Shown piece by piece: positions 37,103 to 48,052 of a stretch of 55,275 nt of DNA. The notes below the pieces were generated by a model that searched no databases, was not told the origin of the DNA, and saw only the letters and a program-made list of their open reading frames with translations. A program made the translations under genes and the position numbers. Location: contig NZ_FOTQ01000013.1 of the NCBI RefSeq assembly GCF_900114635.1, positions 1-55,275 on the forward strand, written 5' to 3'. How positions within the stretch are numbered: the first letter of the stretch is position 1; each line of letters opens with the position of its first letter. The stretch is from Shimia aestuarii. GTDB lineage: Bacteria > Pseudomonadota > Alphaproteobacteria > Rhodobacterales > Rhodobacteraceae.

Positions 37103-37774
37103 CTAGCCCGGCGCGGGCAGCGTGCGATCATAGCCGAAGAGATCGAAATCGCGGGCATAGAGCTTGCGAACCTTCGAAAGGGTTTCGTCGGTGTAATAAT
37201 CATCAAGCGGCTTCTTGGGGGCCTTGGTCTTGTTCACCTGTTTAAGTTCGGCATCAAGGTCCAGCTCCTGCATCAACGTATTGAAATCGCTTGCAAGGTT
37301 CTCAAAGCGCAGGATGCGGTCGACCGCGACCGTTCCCGTGTCATCAATCACGAAATGCGCCTGGTCGGGCATGCGCGCAAAGAAATTGTCCTTGCCAAAG
37401 GCACGTTTCATCCGGTCATCGAGGTATTCTGAAAAGCTCATGGCCGAAACGCGCTTGGCGATGCTCTCGGCGCGGAACTGCTTCATGTACTCGTAATGGG
37501 ACACGGCATGGGTGTAGGGGTTGCGCACCACCGCAAAGGTAAAGAAATCGTCGAACTGCGCGCGCCCAAGCTTGCGAATGAACCCCCGCGCGGTTTCGTG
37601 GCCCCGGAAATGGGCATTTTCTACGGATTCGCGCATGGGCAGGTGACGCGAAGCGCGGCGCAGAAGCGGCTTGTTGCGGTGCCGGCTGTAGGGCATCAAC
37701 GCGCGCATCATCGCCTGACCGGCGGTCTTGGGAACATGGACAAAGATAAAGCGGTGCGAGGTGGACAGGATCAT
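37103..37774 (-). CDS. Sulfotransferase family protein, copy 1
   Basis: This 223-residue protein has the PAPS-binding 5'-PSB motif FVHVPKTAGQAMMRAL close to the N-terminus (residues about 11-26) and the 3'-phosphate-binding region FFTFAVVRNPYTHAVSHYEY. It probably transfers sulfate from PAPS to a carbohydrate. The start overlaps the stop of copy 2 by four bases. Both copies have 223 residues and align along their length, a tandem duplication. Position between neuB and neuC suggests sulfation of a nonulosonic acid or adjoining glycan. Confidence 0.8.
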   Translation of the reverse strand: MILSTSHRFIFVHVPKTAGQAMMRALMPYSRHRNKPLLRRASRHLPMRESVENAHFRGHETARGFIRKLGRAQFDDFFTFAVVRNPYTHAVSHYEYMKQFRAESIAKRVSAMSFSEYLDDRMKRAFGKDNFFARMPDQAHFVIDDTGTVAVDRILRFENLASDFNTLMQELDLDAELKQVNKTKAPKKPLDDYYTDETLSKVRKLYARDFDLFGYDRTLPAPG

Positions 37775-38442
37775 GTGATCACCGGTTCATAGCCCAGAAG
37801 TGCAAAGTCACGCGCATAAAGTTTGTCCACCAACGCTTTGGATTCACTGTCGAAATAACTTTGCCACGGGCGTTTGTCTGCGCGGGAAATGGTTTCGTTT
37901 TCACGTCGTAGTGTCACGTCGCCCATGCCAAGGTCATGTGCCATCCGATCAAAGTCATCAGCAAGGCTTTCAAACCTCAAGAGGCGGTGCACCAGCATCT
38001 TGTCCTGATTATCGACAAGGAAATAGGACTGGTTGGGCAGGCGGGCAAAGAAAGTATCGTTCCAAAAGGGCGGTTTCATGCGGTAGCGCAAGTAGTCGGC
38101 AAAGGACATGTTGGCGACCTTTTCCGCGATCTTGGGAATGCGGAACTGTTTCATGAACTCGTAATGCGAGACCGCGTGGTCATAAGGGTTGCGCACAACG
38201 GCAAAGCGGTGAAAGCGGTCAAACACGTCCTGACCCAGCTTGCGACGCACGCCAGCAGCTGTTTCGTGTTTGCGCAGATAGACCTTGTCGGGCGCTTCAA
38301 CGATGGGCAGGCGGCGCACAAAAGAGCGCCAGAGCGTGCGGGGCGGGTAGACGCCAAAGGGTTCGAGCGCGCTTGTCATCGCGGTGCCCGCGGTCTTGGG
38401 CACATGCACGAAAATGAAATTATGGCTTTCAGACAGGATCAT
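37771..38442 (-). CDS. Sulfotransferase family protein, copy 2
   Basis: This 223-residue paralogue of the next gene has NFIFVHVPKTAGTAMTSAL as PAPS-binding loop and FHRFAVVRNPYDHAVSHYEF as the 3'-phosphate site. The ATG at 38442 lies four bases after the neuB stop; the longer open frame would overlap neuB and is rejected. Divergence between the two copies (for example different segments after the PAPS loop) suggests different acceptor positions. It is coupled to copy 1 by an ATGA overlap. Confidence 0.8.
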   Translation of the reverse strand: MILSESHNFIFVHVPKTAGTAMTSALEPFGVYPPRTLWRSFVRRLPIVEAPDKVYLRKHETAAGVRRKLGQDVFDRFHRFAVVRNPYDHAVSHYEFMKQFRIPKIAEKVANMSFADYLRYRMKPPFWNDTFFARLPNQSYFLVDNQDKMLVHRLLRFESLADDFDRMAHDLGMGDVTLRRENETISRADKRPWQSYFDSESKALVDKLYARDFALLGYEPVIT

Positions 38443-38446
38443 GCGG

Positions 38447-39490
38447 TCAGTCCAGATCTGCCCATTTGAGCTGGGTGTTGCGGGTGACGGCGCGGGTGAG
38501 GGTTTTGCCAACAACCTTGTCGAAATCATAGCCCGGAATCTCTCCCGAACCGGGGCGGCGGGCCCAAATGTCGGATTCGGTGATCACGTGGCCTTTGGGC
38601 AGGTCACGGTCGGCCACCACGCTTGCGCGGGCGAATTTGTAGACCGGCTCTTCAGCCTCGGTGCGCTGTTTGGGATTGTTGGCGGCAATCCAGATCTCGC
38701 GCGAACGGTCGATCAGGTGGCGCAGTTCGGACGGGTCCATCGAGTTGATGATGTCCGGGCCAATCCGATAGCGCGTGTCGGTATAGTGGCGTTCGAGGAT
38801 GCACGCCCCAAGCGCCACCGAGGCCAGCGCCATTTCCGGGCCGATCGAATGATCCGAAAAACCCACGACCGCATTGGGGAAGGCTTCTCTTAGATCCGTA
38901 ACACCCTGCAGGGACACAATTTCCGGCGGAGAAGGGTAAAGGTTGGTGCATTCCAGAAGCGCATAGTCCACACCCGCGTCTTCTAGGATCGCCACCGAGC
39001 GGCGCATTGTGTCGATTGTCTGCATGCCAGTCGACAGGATCACCGGCTTGCCGAAGCGTGCGATGTGGCGGATCAGGGGAAGGTTATCGGCCTCGCCCGA
39101 GCCGATTTTAAACGCGGGCACGCCCGCCTCATTCAGGAAATCCGCCGCCGCACGGGAAAAAGGCGTGGAGATGAAGATCATGCCCAGTTCTTCGGTATAG
39201 CGCTTGAGCTCCAGCTCTTCCTCACCCGAAAGGGCACATTGCTCCATCACCTCCCAGATCGAGACATCGGCGTTTGGGGGGAAGATTTCCTTTGCTTCAT
39301 CGGTCATCTCGTCTTCAACGAAATGTGTCTGATGCTTGACCATCTCACAGCCCGACAGCGCGGCAAGGCGCACCATCTCCTTGGCGACCGCAAGATCGCC
39401 GCCATGGTTGATACCGATCTCGGCAATCACCAGCGGCGGATGGTCCGGGCCAACTTCGCGGTTGCCGATTTTGATGGAGCGGTTGGACAT
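38447..39490 (-). CDS. neuB: N-acetylneuraminate/nonulosonate synthase (NeuB family)
   Basis: This 347-residue enzyme condenses phosphoenolpyruvate with a ManNAc-type sugar to a nine-carbon acid. It begins LVIAEIGINHGGDLAVAKEM, the NeuB hallmark, has KIGSGEADNLPLI and FSDHSIGPEMALASVALGA with ERHYTDTR, and ends in a SAF (antifreeze-like) domain (ASVVADRDLPKGHVIT to the C-terminus). Start at ATG 39490. It is the first gene of the minus-strand glycan operon running to 33334. The exact product (sialic, legionaminic or pseudaminic acid) cannot be decided here. Confidence 0.9.
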   Translation of the reverse strand: MSNRSIKIGNREVGPDHPPLVIAEIGINHGGDLAVAKEMVRLAALSGCEMVKHQTHFVEDEMTDEAKEIFPPNADVSIWEVMEQCALSGEEELELKRYTEELGMIFISTPFSRAAADFLNEAGVPAFKIGSGEADNLPLIRHIARFGKPVILSTGMQTIDTMRRSVAILEDAGVDYALLECTNLYPSPPEIVSLQGVTDLREAFPNAVVGFSDHSIGPEMALASVALGACILERHYTDTRYRIGPDIINSMDPSELRHLIDRSREIWIAANNPKQRTEAEEPVYKFARASVVADRDLPKGHVITESDIWARRPGSGEIPGYDFDKVVGKTLTRAVTRNTQLKWADLD

Positions 39491-39735
39491 GGGGTGGTCT
39501 CCTGCCGTGAAATGCCCTGTCGTGCTAGACGCAAAGGGATGTGGTGTAAAGTTTTTGGGACAAGACGGCGCGGCCCGGAGACGGAAGTCGACCAAAGAAG
39601 TCACCGGCACATCTGCTCAGGATAAATATGGTCTATGGTGCGGTGCGGGTTTTGGTTTCAGGTGACGAAAAGTTTGGCCCAAACGCAACTCCGATCAACC
39701 GGAAACGGTCTTGCGCACATTGTCGGTGGGATGGA

Positions 39736-39825
39736 TGGCGGAGAGACAGGGATTCGAACCCTGGGTCCCCGTGAAGGGACAACGGTTTTCGAGACCGCCC
39801 CGTTCGACCACTCCGGCACCTCTCC
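39736..39825 (-). tRNA. tRNA-Ser, anticodon CGA
   Basis: Read on the minus strand, the acceptor GGAGAGG pairs with TCTCTCC, followed by G and an encoded CCA. The T-loop TTCGAAT sits in a CAGGG/CCCTG stem, the anticodon loop is CTCGAAA (anticodon CGA) and there is a long variable arm (TCCC..GGGGA), all typical of tRNA-Ser. It reads UCG codons. It lies in the 432-bp gap between neuB and the DUF2059 gene; the rest of that gap holds no convincing gene. Confidence 0.95.
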
Positions 39826-39922
39826 GCGGGGGTCTTGGTGAGGGCGTCGTTTAATGATGTTTGAAATGGGGCGCAAGAGCGTTTTGCATTGTTTTGACGA
39901 TGAAATTGGATAGCGTGGAGTC

Positions 39923-40786
39923 ATGACGGTATTTTTGCGGAAAATGCAGCTTGGATCGCTGCGGATATTGGGTCTGGCGCTCATGGCGCTCGCGCTTGTT
40001 GGTGTTGCGGGCGCAGGGGGCGCGCGAGCAGCGGATCGCGATCGTGTCGAAGCCTTCCTTGAGGTCACGGGTTTTGATGTCGCGCTTGATTCCATCGCCT
40101 TGTCAGCGACGTCGGCACCAAACATGCTTGGGCTTGAAGCCGATGATTTCGGAACCCAATGGATGTTTTTGGCCGAGTCGGTGTTTGACACCGAGCTGAT
40201 GCGCAAACGGGCGACCGATATCCTGGAGGCGACGCTGGAAGATGATCTGCTGGCGCATGCCGCGGGTTTCTACGCCACGGACCTTGGCCAAAGGCTAGTG
40301 GTTGCCGAGAACGAGGCGCATCTGGCAGATGATGACGCAAAATACGCCGAAGGGGCGGAGTTGCTGGCGGTGCTTGAGGAGAACGACGATCCCAGGATCG
40401 ACCTGTTCCGGCGCATGGGGCACGCGATTGACCCCAATGACATCGGGATGCAGGCCATGACCGAAATCCAGGTACGGTTCATCCTTGCGGCCTCCTATGC
40501 GGGGGTGATCAGCTTGCGGGTCGACGAAGACGGGCTGCGCGCGGCTTTGGCCGAAAATGCGGACGAAGTCGCCAAGGAGGTGGAGGTGTCGTCCCTGCAG
40601 AACGCGGCCTACACGTACAAGGATTTCACCTTCGAGGAACTGAAGACCTATACCGAGGCGCTTGAGGAGCCGGACATGATGACGGTCTATGAGCTGATGA
40701 ACGCAGTGCATTTCGAGGTGATGTCGAACCGGTTCGAGGCGCTGGCGCTGAGACTCGGTCAGATGCAGCCCGAGCAGGAATTGTGA
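39923..40786 (+). CDS. DUF2059 domain protein, exported
   Basis: This 287-residue protein starts with a signal peptide (ILGLALMALALVGVAGAGGARA, cleavage near ADRDR). The mature part is helical and acidic; a stretch HAAGFYATDLGQRLVVAENEA matches DUF2059, a periplasmic domain of unknown function. It has no close operon partners; the next gene is 65 bp away on the same strand. Confidence 0.72.
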   Translation: MTVFLRKMQLGSLRILGLALMALALVGVAGAGGARAADRDRVEAFLEVTGFDVALDSIALSATSAPNMLGLEADDFGTQWMFLAESVFDTELMRKRATDILEATLEDDLLAHAAGFYATDLGQRLVVAENEAHLADDDAKYAEGAELLAVLEENDDPRIDLFRRMGHAIDPNDIGMQAMTEIQVRFILAASYAGVISLRVDEDGLRAALAENADEVAKEVEVSSLQNAAYTYKDFTFEELKTYTEALEEPDMMTVYELMNAVHFEVMSNRFEALALRLGQMQPEQEL

Positions 40787-40851
40787 GCCGCGCAAATCGG
40801 GGCGTTTTGTGCTATGATCGGGCCTTGGTCTCTTAGAACAGGGGGAACAGT

Positions 40852-41214
40852 ATGACCGATCTTGACCAAATCAAATATCTCGACAGCGGCATGGCCGAAG
40901 CCATCAACGCAAAAGACGGCGGGGCGGTACGCAACTTCTATACGGACGACGGCGCGATCATGCCCCCCGGCGCACCGATGATGGAAGGCCTCGACGCCAT
41001 CCAGGATTATTGGCAGGCGGCCATGGATGCCGGGCTGAGCGGGGTGAGCATTGTCGGGGACAGCATAGATATCGACGGGGACACGGCGCTGACTGTTGGC
41101 ACGCTGAGCGGAGAAATGGGCGGTCAGCCGTTGTCTGGCAAATACATCGTCTCCAGTCGCAGGACAAAGGACGGATGGCGCATCCATCGCGACATCTGGA
41201 ATTTTGACGCCTGA
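40852..41214 (+). CDS. SnoaL-like/NTF2-fold protein
   Basis: This 120-residue protein has the SnoaL/DUF4440-type NTF2-like pattern: IKYLDSGMAEAINAKDGGAV, then FYTDDGAIMPPGAPMMEG and a C-terminal DGWRIHRDIWNFDA. Such small proteins are often cyclases, isomerases or stress-associated binding proteins; no specific role can be given. GGGGGA precedes the start. A perfect hairpin follows its stop. Confidence 0.75.
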   Translation: MTDLDQIKYLDSGMAEAINAKDGGAVRNFYTDDGAIMPPGAPMMEGLDAIQDYWQAAMDAGLSGVSIVGDSIDIDGDTALTVGTLSGEMGGQPLSGKYIVSSRRTKDGWRIHRDIWNFDA

Positions 41215-41228
41215 TGGTGGCAGTCGGA

Positions 41229-41251
41229 GCCCGCCCTGTTTACGGGCGGGC
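41229..41251 (+). terminator. Perfect 8-bp GC hairpin after SnoaL-like gene
   Basis: GCCCGCCC and GGGCGGGC pair around TGTTTAC. No T-run follows, so termination may be partial or the hairpin may belong to the rplU leader region. Confidence 0.5.
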
Positions 41252-41280
41252 GAAGACCTGAACGGGTGGTCATTTACCCC

Positions 41281-41309
41281 TTGACTAACTGCCACTTTCC
41301 CACGATAAG
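41281..41309 (+). promoter_or_regulatory. Probable promoter of rplU-rpmA
   Basis: TTGACT (41281-41286) and GATAAG (41304-41309) are 17 bp apart, a fair sigma-70-type promoter about 145 bp before rplU. The long leader leaves space for ribosomal-protein feedback control. Confidence 0.5.
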
Positions 41310-41452
41310 CCGCCCATCTCGGCGTGAAGCGTGTGCTTTGCGCCGTGTTTTGTTGAAACACAGCCCGGATCAAGGGCGCGCTGTTCGAGGCGGCTTTGCC
41401 AAAACACCCGCAAGGGGGCCACAGGACGCGGATAGATCAAAGGAAGAAGGAC

Positions 41453-42049
41453 ATGTTCGCAGTCCTGAAGACCGGCGGCAAACAGTACAAGGTGCAGGCA
41501 GGTGATATCCTGCGTGTCGAAAAACTGGCTGCAGACGCTGGCGAAAAAGTTCAATTCAACGACGTGCTGATGCTTGGCGGTGAGAACACCGTCGTGGGCG
41601 CACCGTTTGTTGAAGGTGCCGCCGTGCAGGCAGACGTGATCGACCAGATCAAAGGCGAAAAGCTGATCAAGTTCGTGAAGCGTCGTCGTAAGCACAGCTC
41701 CAAGCGTACCGTTGGCCACCGTCAGAAGCTGACCCTGGTCAAGATCACCGACATTCTGGCGTCGGGCGCCGACAAGTCGGGCGTGAAAGCTGCAATGGGC
41801 GCCGGTTCGGTTGCTGCACCTGCTGCTGCCGCTCCTGCCAAGAAGGCCGCCAAAGCCGAAGCCCCCGCCGCAGCCGCAGCTGCTGACGACCTGACCGCCA
41901 TCACCGGCGTTGGTCCCGCAGCCGCAAAGAAACTGGCCGACGCAGGCATTTCCAGCTATGCTCAGCTGGCAGCCGTGGACGTTGACACGTTCGATGCCGT
42001 CAAAGTGAAGCCCGAATGGGTTGAACAGGCCAAGGAACTGGCCAAGTAA
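41453..42049 (+). CDS. rplU: 50S ribosomal protein L21 with C-terminal extension
   Basis: Residues 1-103 are a normal L21 (MFAVLKTGGKQYKVQAGD..., KFVKRRRKHSSKRTVGHRQ). The 198-residue protein continues with an Ala/Lys/Pro-rich linker and a C-terminal helix-hairpin-helix-like domain, DLTAITGVGPAAAKKLADAG. This roughly doubles the usual size. Such extended L21 proteins occur in related alphaproteobacteria; the role of the added domain, possibly RNA or DNA binding, is not established. AAAGGAAG precedes the ATG; the upstream in-frame extension is leader sequence. rpmA follows after 26 bp. Confidence 0.93.
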   Translation: MFAVLKTGGKQYKVQAGDILRVEKLAADAGEKVQFNDVLMLGGENTVVGAPFVEGAAVQADVIDQIKGEKLIKFVKRRRKHSSKRTVGHRQKLTLVKITDILASGADKSGVKAAMGAGSVAAPAAAAPAKKAAKAEAPAAAAAADDLTAITGVGPAAAKKLADAGISSYAQLAAVDVDTFDAVKVKPEWVEQAKELAK

Positions 42050-42075
42050 GGCCCAAGGATTAGGAGAACAGCGAT

Positions 42076-42345
42076 ATGGCACATAAAAAAGCTGGTGGTA
42101 GCTCCCGTAACGGACGCGACTCTGCTGGTCGCCGCCTTGGCGTCAAGAAATACGGCGGTGAAGTCGTCGTTCCGGGCAACATCATCGTGCGTCAGCGCGG
42201 TACCAAGATGTGGCCGGGCGAAGGCGTCGGCATGGGTCGTGACCACACCATCTTTGCGACCGTCGACGGCAACGTGAAGTTCCACAAGGGCCTCAAGGGC
42301 CGCACCTTTATTTCGGTCCTGCCAGTGGCGGAGGCCGCTGAGTAA
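42076..42345 (+). CDS. rpmA: 50S ribosomal protein L27
   Basis: This 89-residue protein is L27, starting [20 protein letters not shown]; its N-terminal tail reaches the peptidyl-transferase centre. It follows rplU and ends at a strong terminator. No cleavable N-terminal extension of the Firmicutes type is present. Confidence 0.97.
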   Translation: MAHKKAGGSSRNGRDSAGRRLGVKKYGGEVVVPGNIIVRQRGTKMWPGEGVGMGRDHTIFATVDGNVKFHKGLKGRTFISVLPVAEAAE

Positions 42346-42373
42346 GCCGACCTTAAAGGTTTTCGAACATGAA

Positions 42374-42410
42374 GGGGGATCGGCAAAGCGCCGGTCCCCC
42401 TTTTCTTTTT
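42374..42410 (+). terminator. Intrinsic terminator of rplU-rpmA
   Basis: GGGGGATCGG and CCGGTCCCCC form a 10-bp stem with one G-T pair, followed by TTTTCTTTTT. Confidence 0.9.
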
Positions 42411-42436
42411 GGGCAATTGAACAAACGGGCAGATCC

Positions 42437-43030
42437 ATGAGCGTGGCCTTGGCCAGTTTTAGCGTCTTTGCGGCGAGCCAGGTGGGCACACCTGGTCCGG
42501 CGAACATGGCGTTGCTGGCAACGGGTGCGCGGTATGGGTTCCGCGCTGCCCTGCCTTTCGTGGCGGGCGTGGCGCTTGGCAAGCAGTTGATCATCTGGCC
42601 AATCGGTTTTGGCCTGATGTCTTTAGCCGAGACCGTGCCGGGGCTTTTTCTGGCGCTGAAATGGATCTCGGCGGCGTATATTTGCTGGCTGGCCTGGCGG
42701 GTGGCGCATCTGCGGCTTGATCCGGATGGCGCACGGGTGGAGGAGGCGCCCGGTTTTGTCTCGGGGTTGTGGGTGCACCCGCTCAATCCCAAAGCCTGGG
42801 CGATGATTGTGACGGGGTTCACGAGTTTTGTGACGCCTGACACGCCCACGTTTCAGGCCACGGCGACTATTGCCCTGTGCCTGCTGGCAACGCAGGCCGT
42901 GTTTCACCCGATCTGGACCCTTGCAGGGGATCGGATTGCCCGGCTTGTCGCGGGACGCCCCGCGGAACGGTATTTGATGGGCACCTTGGCGGCACTGACC
43001 GTCGCCTCGGTGCTCTATGTTGTGTTTTGA
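42437..43030 (+). CDS. LysE family translocator
   Basis: This 197-residue membrane protein has the LysE/RhtB pattern: VGTPGPANMALLATGARYGFR near the N-terminus, then about six membrane segments, and GLWVHPLNPKAWAMIVTG. It probably exports an amino acid or similar metabolite. The next gene (GNAT) follows after 11 bp with a strong ribosome site, so the two are likely co-transcribed. Confidence 0.83.
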   Translation: MSVALASFSVFAASQVGTPGPANMALLATGARYGFRAALPFVAGVALGKQLIIWPIGFGLMSLAETVPGLFLALKWISAAYICWLAWRVAHLRLDPDGARVEEAPGFVSGLWVHPLNPKAWAMIVTGFTSFVTPDTPTFQATATIALCLLATQAVFHPIWTLAGDRIARLVAGRPAERYLMGTLAALTVASVLYVVF

Positions 43031-43041
43031 GGAGGACACGC

Positions 43042-43587
43042 ATGAAACTTGATACGATCGTGAATCAGCCCGTGATTGAGACGGATCGGTTCGTGTTGCG
43101 CCCGTTGCGGCGCTCGGACCAGGGGTTGATCGATTTTTATGCCGGGCAGGAGGACGTGGCCCGCATGACGACATCCATCCCGCACCCGCTGCCGCCCGGC
43201 GCGATCGAGGCATTCATTACCCGCGCCCAAAGCGATGAGCGGATCGAGGATGTCTGGGCCATGGATGGAAGCGCGTCCGATCAGCCCGAGATCATGGGGC
43301 TCATCGGCCTCAAACGGCTGGACACAGAGGTCAGCGAAGTCGGGTATTGGGTTGGCCCGGCGTTCTGGAATACAGGGTTGGCGTCCAAGGCGGTGCGTGC
43401 GTTGATCGAGGCCAATCCGCTGAACAACCGAGCTCTGTTCGCCAGCGTGTTTCAGGACAACCCGGCGTCGGCCCGTGTGCTGACAAATTGCGGGTTTGAA
43501 TATCTCGGCGATGCCGAAAGCTTCTCGGTGGCGCGCAAGGCGTCGGTGCCGACATGGACGTACACGCTGAACCTGCGTGGAAAATGA
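43042..43587 (+). CDS. GNAT family N-acetyltransferase (RimJ/RimL-like)
   Basis: This 181-residue acetyltransferase shows the RimJ/RimL-like order: IETDRFVLRPLRRSD at the start, VGYWVGPAFWNTGLASKAV (acetyl-CoA binding region) and FASVFQDNPASARVLTNCGF. Start at ATG 43042 behind GAGGAGG. Its acceptor is unknown, possibly a ribosomal protein N-terminus or a small molecule. It follows the LysE gene closely and is ended by a hairpin. Confidence 0.83.
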   Translation: MKLDTIVNQPVIETDRFVLRPLRRSDQGLIDFYAGQEDVARMTTSIPHPLPPGAIEAFITRAQSDERIEDVWAMDGSASDQPEIMGLIGLKRLDTEVSEVGYWVGPAFWNTGLASKAVRALIEANPLNNRALFASVFQDNPASARVLTNCGFEYLGDAESFSVARKASVPTWTYTLNLRGK

Positions 43588-43595
43588 ATTGAGCC

Positions 43596-43624
43596 GCCCC
43601 GCCGGGCACTGTATCAGGCGGGGC
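43596..43624 (+). terminator. Hairpin between GNAT gene and obg
   Basis: GCCCCGCC (43596-43603) and GGCGGGGC (43617-43624) form a perfect 8-bp stem. No T-run follows; it may reduce read-through into obg. Confidence 0.45.
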
Positions 43625-43645
43625 AAACATCTTGAGAGGATGTAA

Positions 43646-45780
<2,135 letters not shown>

Positions 45781-45849
45781 TCTGCATTTTGCTAAAAATA
45801 CTCACGCCGTAGGCATCCCGCATTCTCAACTCGCGAAAGGTCAATACCG

Positions 45850-47115
45850 ATGAAAGACATCGCAGATATCCCCGCTCTCATGGCTCAGATTGGCGCCAAT
45901 GCCAAAGCAGCAAGCGCGGAACTGGCCTTTGCCCCAGCCGAGGCCAAGACCAAGGCGCTCAACGCCGCCGCCGATGCGGTCTGGGCCAATCGCGCCGAGA
46001 TCATCGCGGCGAATGCCAAGGATATGGAGTTTGGCCGCGAAAAAGGTCTGTCGGCGGCGATGATGGACCGCCTGATGCTGGACGAAGCACGCATTCAGGG
46101 CATCGTGGATGGCTTGCGCGCGGTTGCGGGTCAGGATGATCCGGTGGGCGAGGTTCTGACCGAATGGGACATGCCGTCGGGCCTGCATATCAAACGCGTG
46201 CGCACACCGTTGGGCGTTGTCGGCGTGATCTATGAAAGCCGCCCCAACGTGACGGCAGATGCGGGGGCGCTGTGCCTCAAGTCCGGCAATGCGGTGATCC
46301 TGCGCGGCGGCTCGGAGAGCTTTCATTCCTCGGGGGCGATCCATGCCTGTCTTGTCGAAGGTCTCAAGGCCGCTGGCCTGCCGGAAACGGCGATCCAGCT
46401 CGTGCCGACGCGCGACCGCGCGGCGGTGCAGGAATTGTTGACCATGGTCGACACCGTGGACGTGATCGTGCCGCGCGGCGGCAAAGGGCTGGTGGGGCTG
46501 GTTCAGCGTGAAGCGCGGGTGCCGGTCTTTGCCCATCTGGAAGGCATCGTGCATGTCTATCTTGATGCGGCCGCCGATCCGCAAAGGGCGCTTGATGTGG
46601 TGATGAATGCCAAGACCCGGCGTACCGGGATTTGTGGCGCGGCCGAATGCCTTTTGATCCACGAAAGCCTTGTCGACACGATCGGGCAGGGCGTGTTGCG
46701 CGCGCTGATCGACGCCGGGGTGCGGGTGCATGCCGATGAGACCCTGCAAAAAATCGATGGCACGGTTCCGGCAACTGCCGAGGATTGGGGCAAGGAATAT
46801 CTCGACATGGATATTGCCGCGCGCGTTGTGCCCAACGTGGATGCGGCAATTGCCCATATCCGCCAACACGGATCAAACCACACCGATTGCATCCTCACCG
46901 AGGATGACGCCACCGCCGCCCGCTTCTTTGAGCGGCTCGACAGCGCGATCCTGATGCGCAACGCCTCGACCCAGTTCGCGGACGGGGGCGAGTTCGGCAT
47001 GGGCGCTGAGATCGGGATTGCGACGGGCAAGATGCACGCGCGCGGACCCGTTGGCGCGGCGCAATTGACCAGCTTCAAATACCTGGTTGAGGGCGACGGT
47101 ACGACCCGCGCCTAA
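45850..47115 (+). CDS. proA: Gamma-glutamyl phosphate reductase
   Basis: This 421-residue NADPH-dependent enzyme reduces gamma-glutamyl phosphate to glutamate semialdehyde, completing the step begun by ProB. The aldehyde-dehydrogenase-like fold is visible with [20 protein letters not shown] and the active-site Cys in [17 protein letters not shown]. It lies 69 bp after proB. Its stop overlaps the stop of chpT on the other strand. Confidence 0.94.
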   Translation: MKDIADIPALMAQIGANAKAASAELAFAPAEAKTKALNAAADAVWANRAEIIAANAKDMEFGREKGLSAAMMDRLMLDEARIQGIVDGLRAVAGQDDPVGEVLTEWDMPSGLHIKRVRTPLGVVGVIYESRPNVTADAGALCLKSGNAVILRGGSESFHSSGAIHACLVEGLKAAGLPETAIQLVPTRDRAAVQELLTMVDTVDVIVPRGGKGLVGLVQREARVPVFAHLEGIVHVYLDAAADPQRALDVVMNAKTRRTGICGAAECLLIHESLVDTIGQGVLRALIDAGVRVHADETLQKIDGTVPATAEDWGKEYLDMDIAARVVPNVDAAIAHIRQHGSNHTDCILTEDDATAARFFERLDSAILMRNASTQFADGGEFGMGAEIGIATGKMHARGPVGAAQLTSFKYLVEGDGTTRA

Positions 47116-47708
47116 AAACGCAAGGTCAGGCGGGTTTCGGTGTGCTCTACCGAAATCTGCCGATCGTGGTCTGATGCTACCAGTGGAAAGAGGGCAAATT
47201 GCACATGGGCCGGGATCACCCGGTCCGGCGCCTGTCCGCGGGTGATCGGTTCCCACAGGTCCGGGTCGACCTTGAGCGCACGACCTTCTCCAAAAAGAGA
47301 CCAGCCCGCCGAGTCGTGGCAGATTGAGACCAATCCTCCATAGGGCAGGGCGGTTTCCATGCACATGAAGGCCAGAAAGGCCAATCGCAGATCCGTGCGT
47401 TCCACGGCCCCCTGAACCGTCCAGTCAATCTGCAGCCGTGCCCCCACAGAAATCCCGTCAAGAATCGATTGGATCTCACGCTCGCTGACCATTTGCTCTG
47501 AACCCGACAGCCCGAAGGCAATCCGAAAGAAGCGAATGCGCGCATTGGCGTTGCCGACACTTTCGCTGATCAGGTCGAGCTCAGGGCCCGGCTGGCCTCC
47601 AGTCAGGCCGATGAGTTCCAAACCATTCCCGATGGCCCCCACGGGGCTGATCAGGTCGTGGCAGATTCGAGAGCCTACCAATCCGGCGATTTCGGCAGTA
47701 TCAGTCAT
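47112..47708 (-). CDS. chpT: Histidine phosphotransferase ChpT
   Basis: This 198-residue protein resembles ChpT, which relays phosphate from CckA to CtrA and CpdR in alphaproteobacterial cell-cycle and motility control. The phosphorylated His sits in [20 protein letters not shown] (about residues 12-31). The C-terminal part is a degenerate HATPase-like domain. Start at ATG 47708; the longer frame upstream overlaps the divergent DUF3553 gene. In roseobacters this pathway controls motility and gene transfer agents rather than strict cell-cycle progression. Confidence 0.87.
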   Translation of the reverse strand: MTDTAEIAGLVGSRICHDLISPVGAIGNGLELIGLTGGQPGPELDLISESVGNANARIRFFRIAFGLSGSEQMVSEREIQSILDGISVGARLQIDWTVQGAVERTDLRLAFLAFMCMETALPYGGLVSICHDSAGWSLFGEGRALKVDPDLWEPITRGQAPDRVIPAHVQFALFPLVASDHDRQISVEHTETRLTLRF

Positions 47709-47738
47709 GCCAAACACTCCTGCGCAAGGGAAACCCTG

Positions 47739-47918
47739 ATGGACGATCTGAACGCTTTCCTCGAACCCGGCATGTTGGTGACACATCCCGAACGGCCCGA
47801 TTGGGGGCTGGGACAGGTGCAATCCAATATTGGTGGCAAGATCACCGTAAATTTCAGAGAAGCGGGAAAAGTCGTCATAGATGGGTCTCGGGTAATGCTG
47901 ATGCCAGCAAGTGAGTAG
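47739..47918 (+). CDS. DUF3553 protein
   Basis: This 59-residue protein (LEPGMLVTHPERPDWGLGQV, then KITVNFREAGKVVI) matches DUF3553, an SH3-like domain also found at the end of some UvrD-like helicases. The ATG at 47739 follows AAGGGA; it starts 30 bp from the divergent chpT. Its function as a free-standing protein is unknown. Confidence 0.8.
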   Translation: MDDLNAFLEPGMLVTHPERPDWGLGQVQSNIGGKITVNFREAGKVVIDGSRVMLMPASE

Positions 47919-48052
47919 CAAAGTGCTTAAGATACCGTTCACACAACCTTGGGTAGAGATTATTTGAGTCCGCACGCGCACACAAGAGCCGGCAGTTGCT
48001 TTCATCGTTGCGGCTGATAAAAGGCGCAAACTGTTTCAAAAGTGACGCACCA

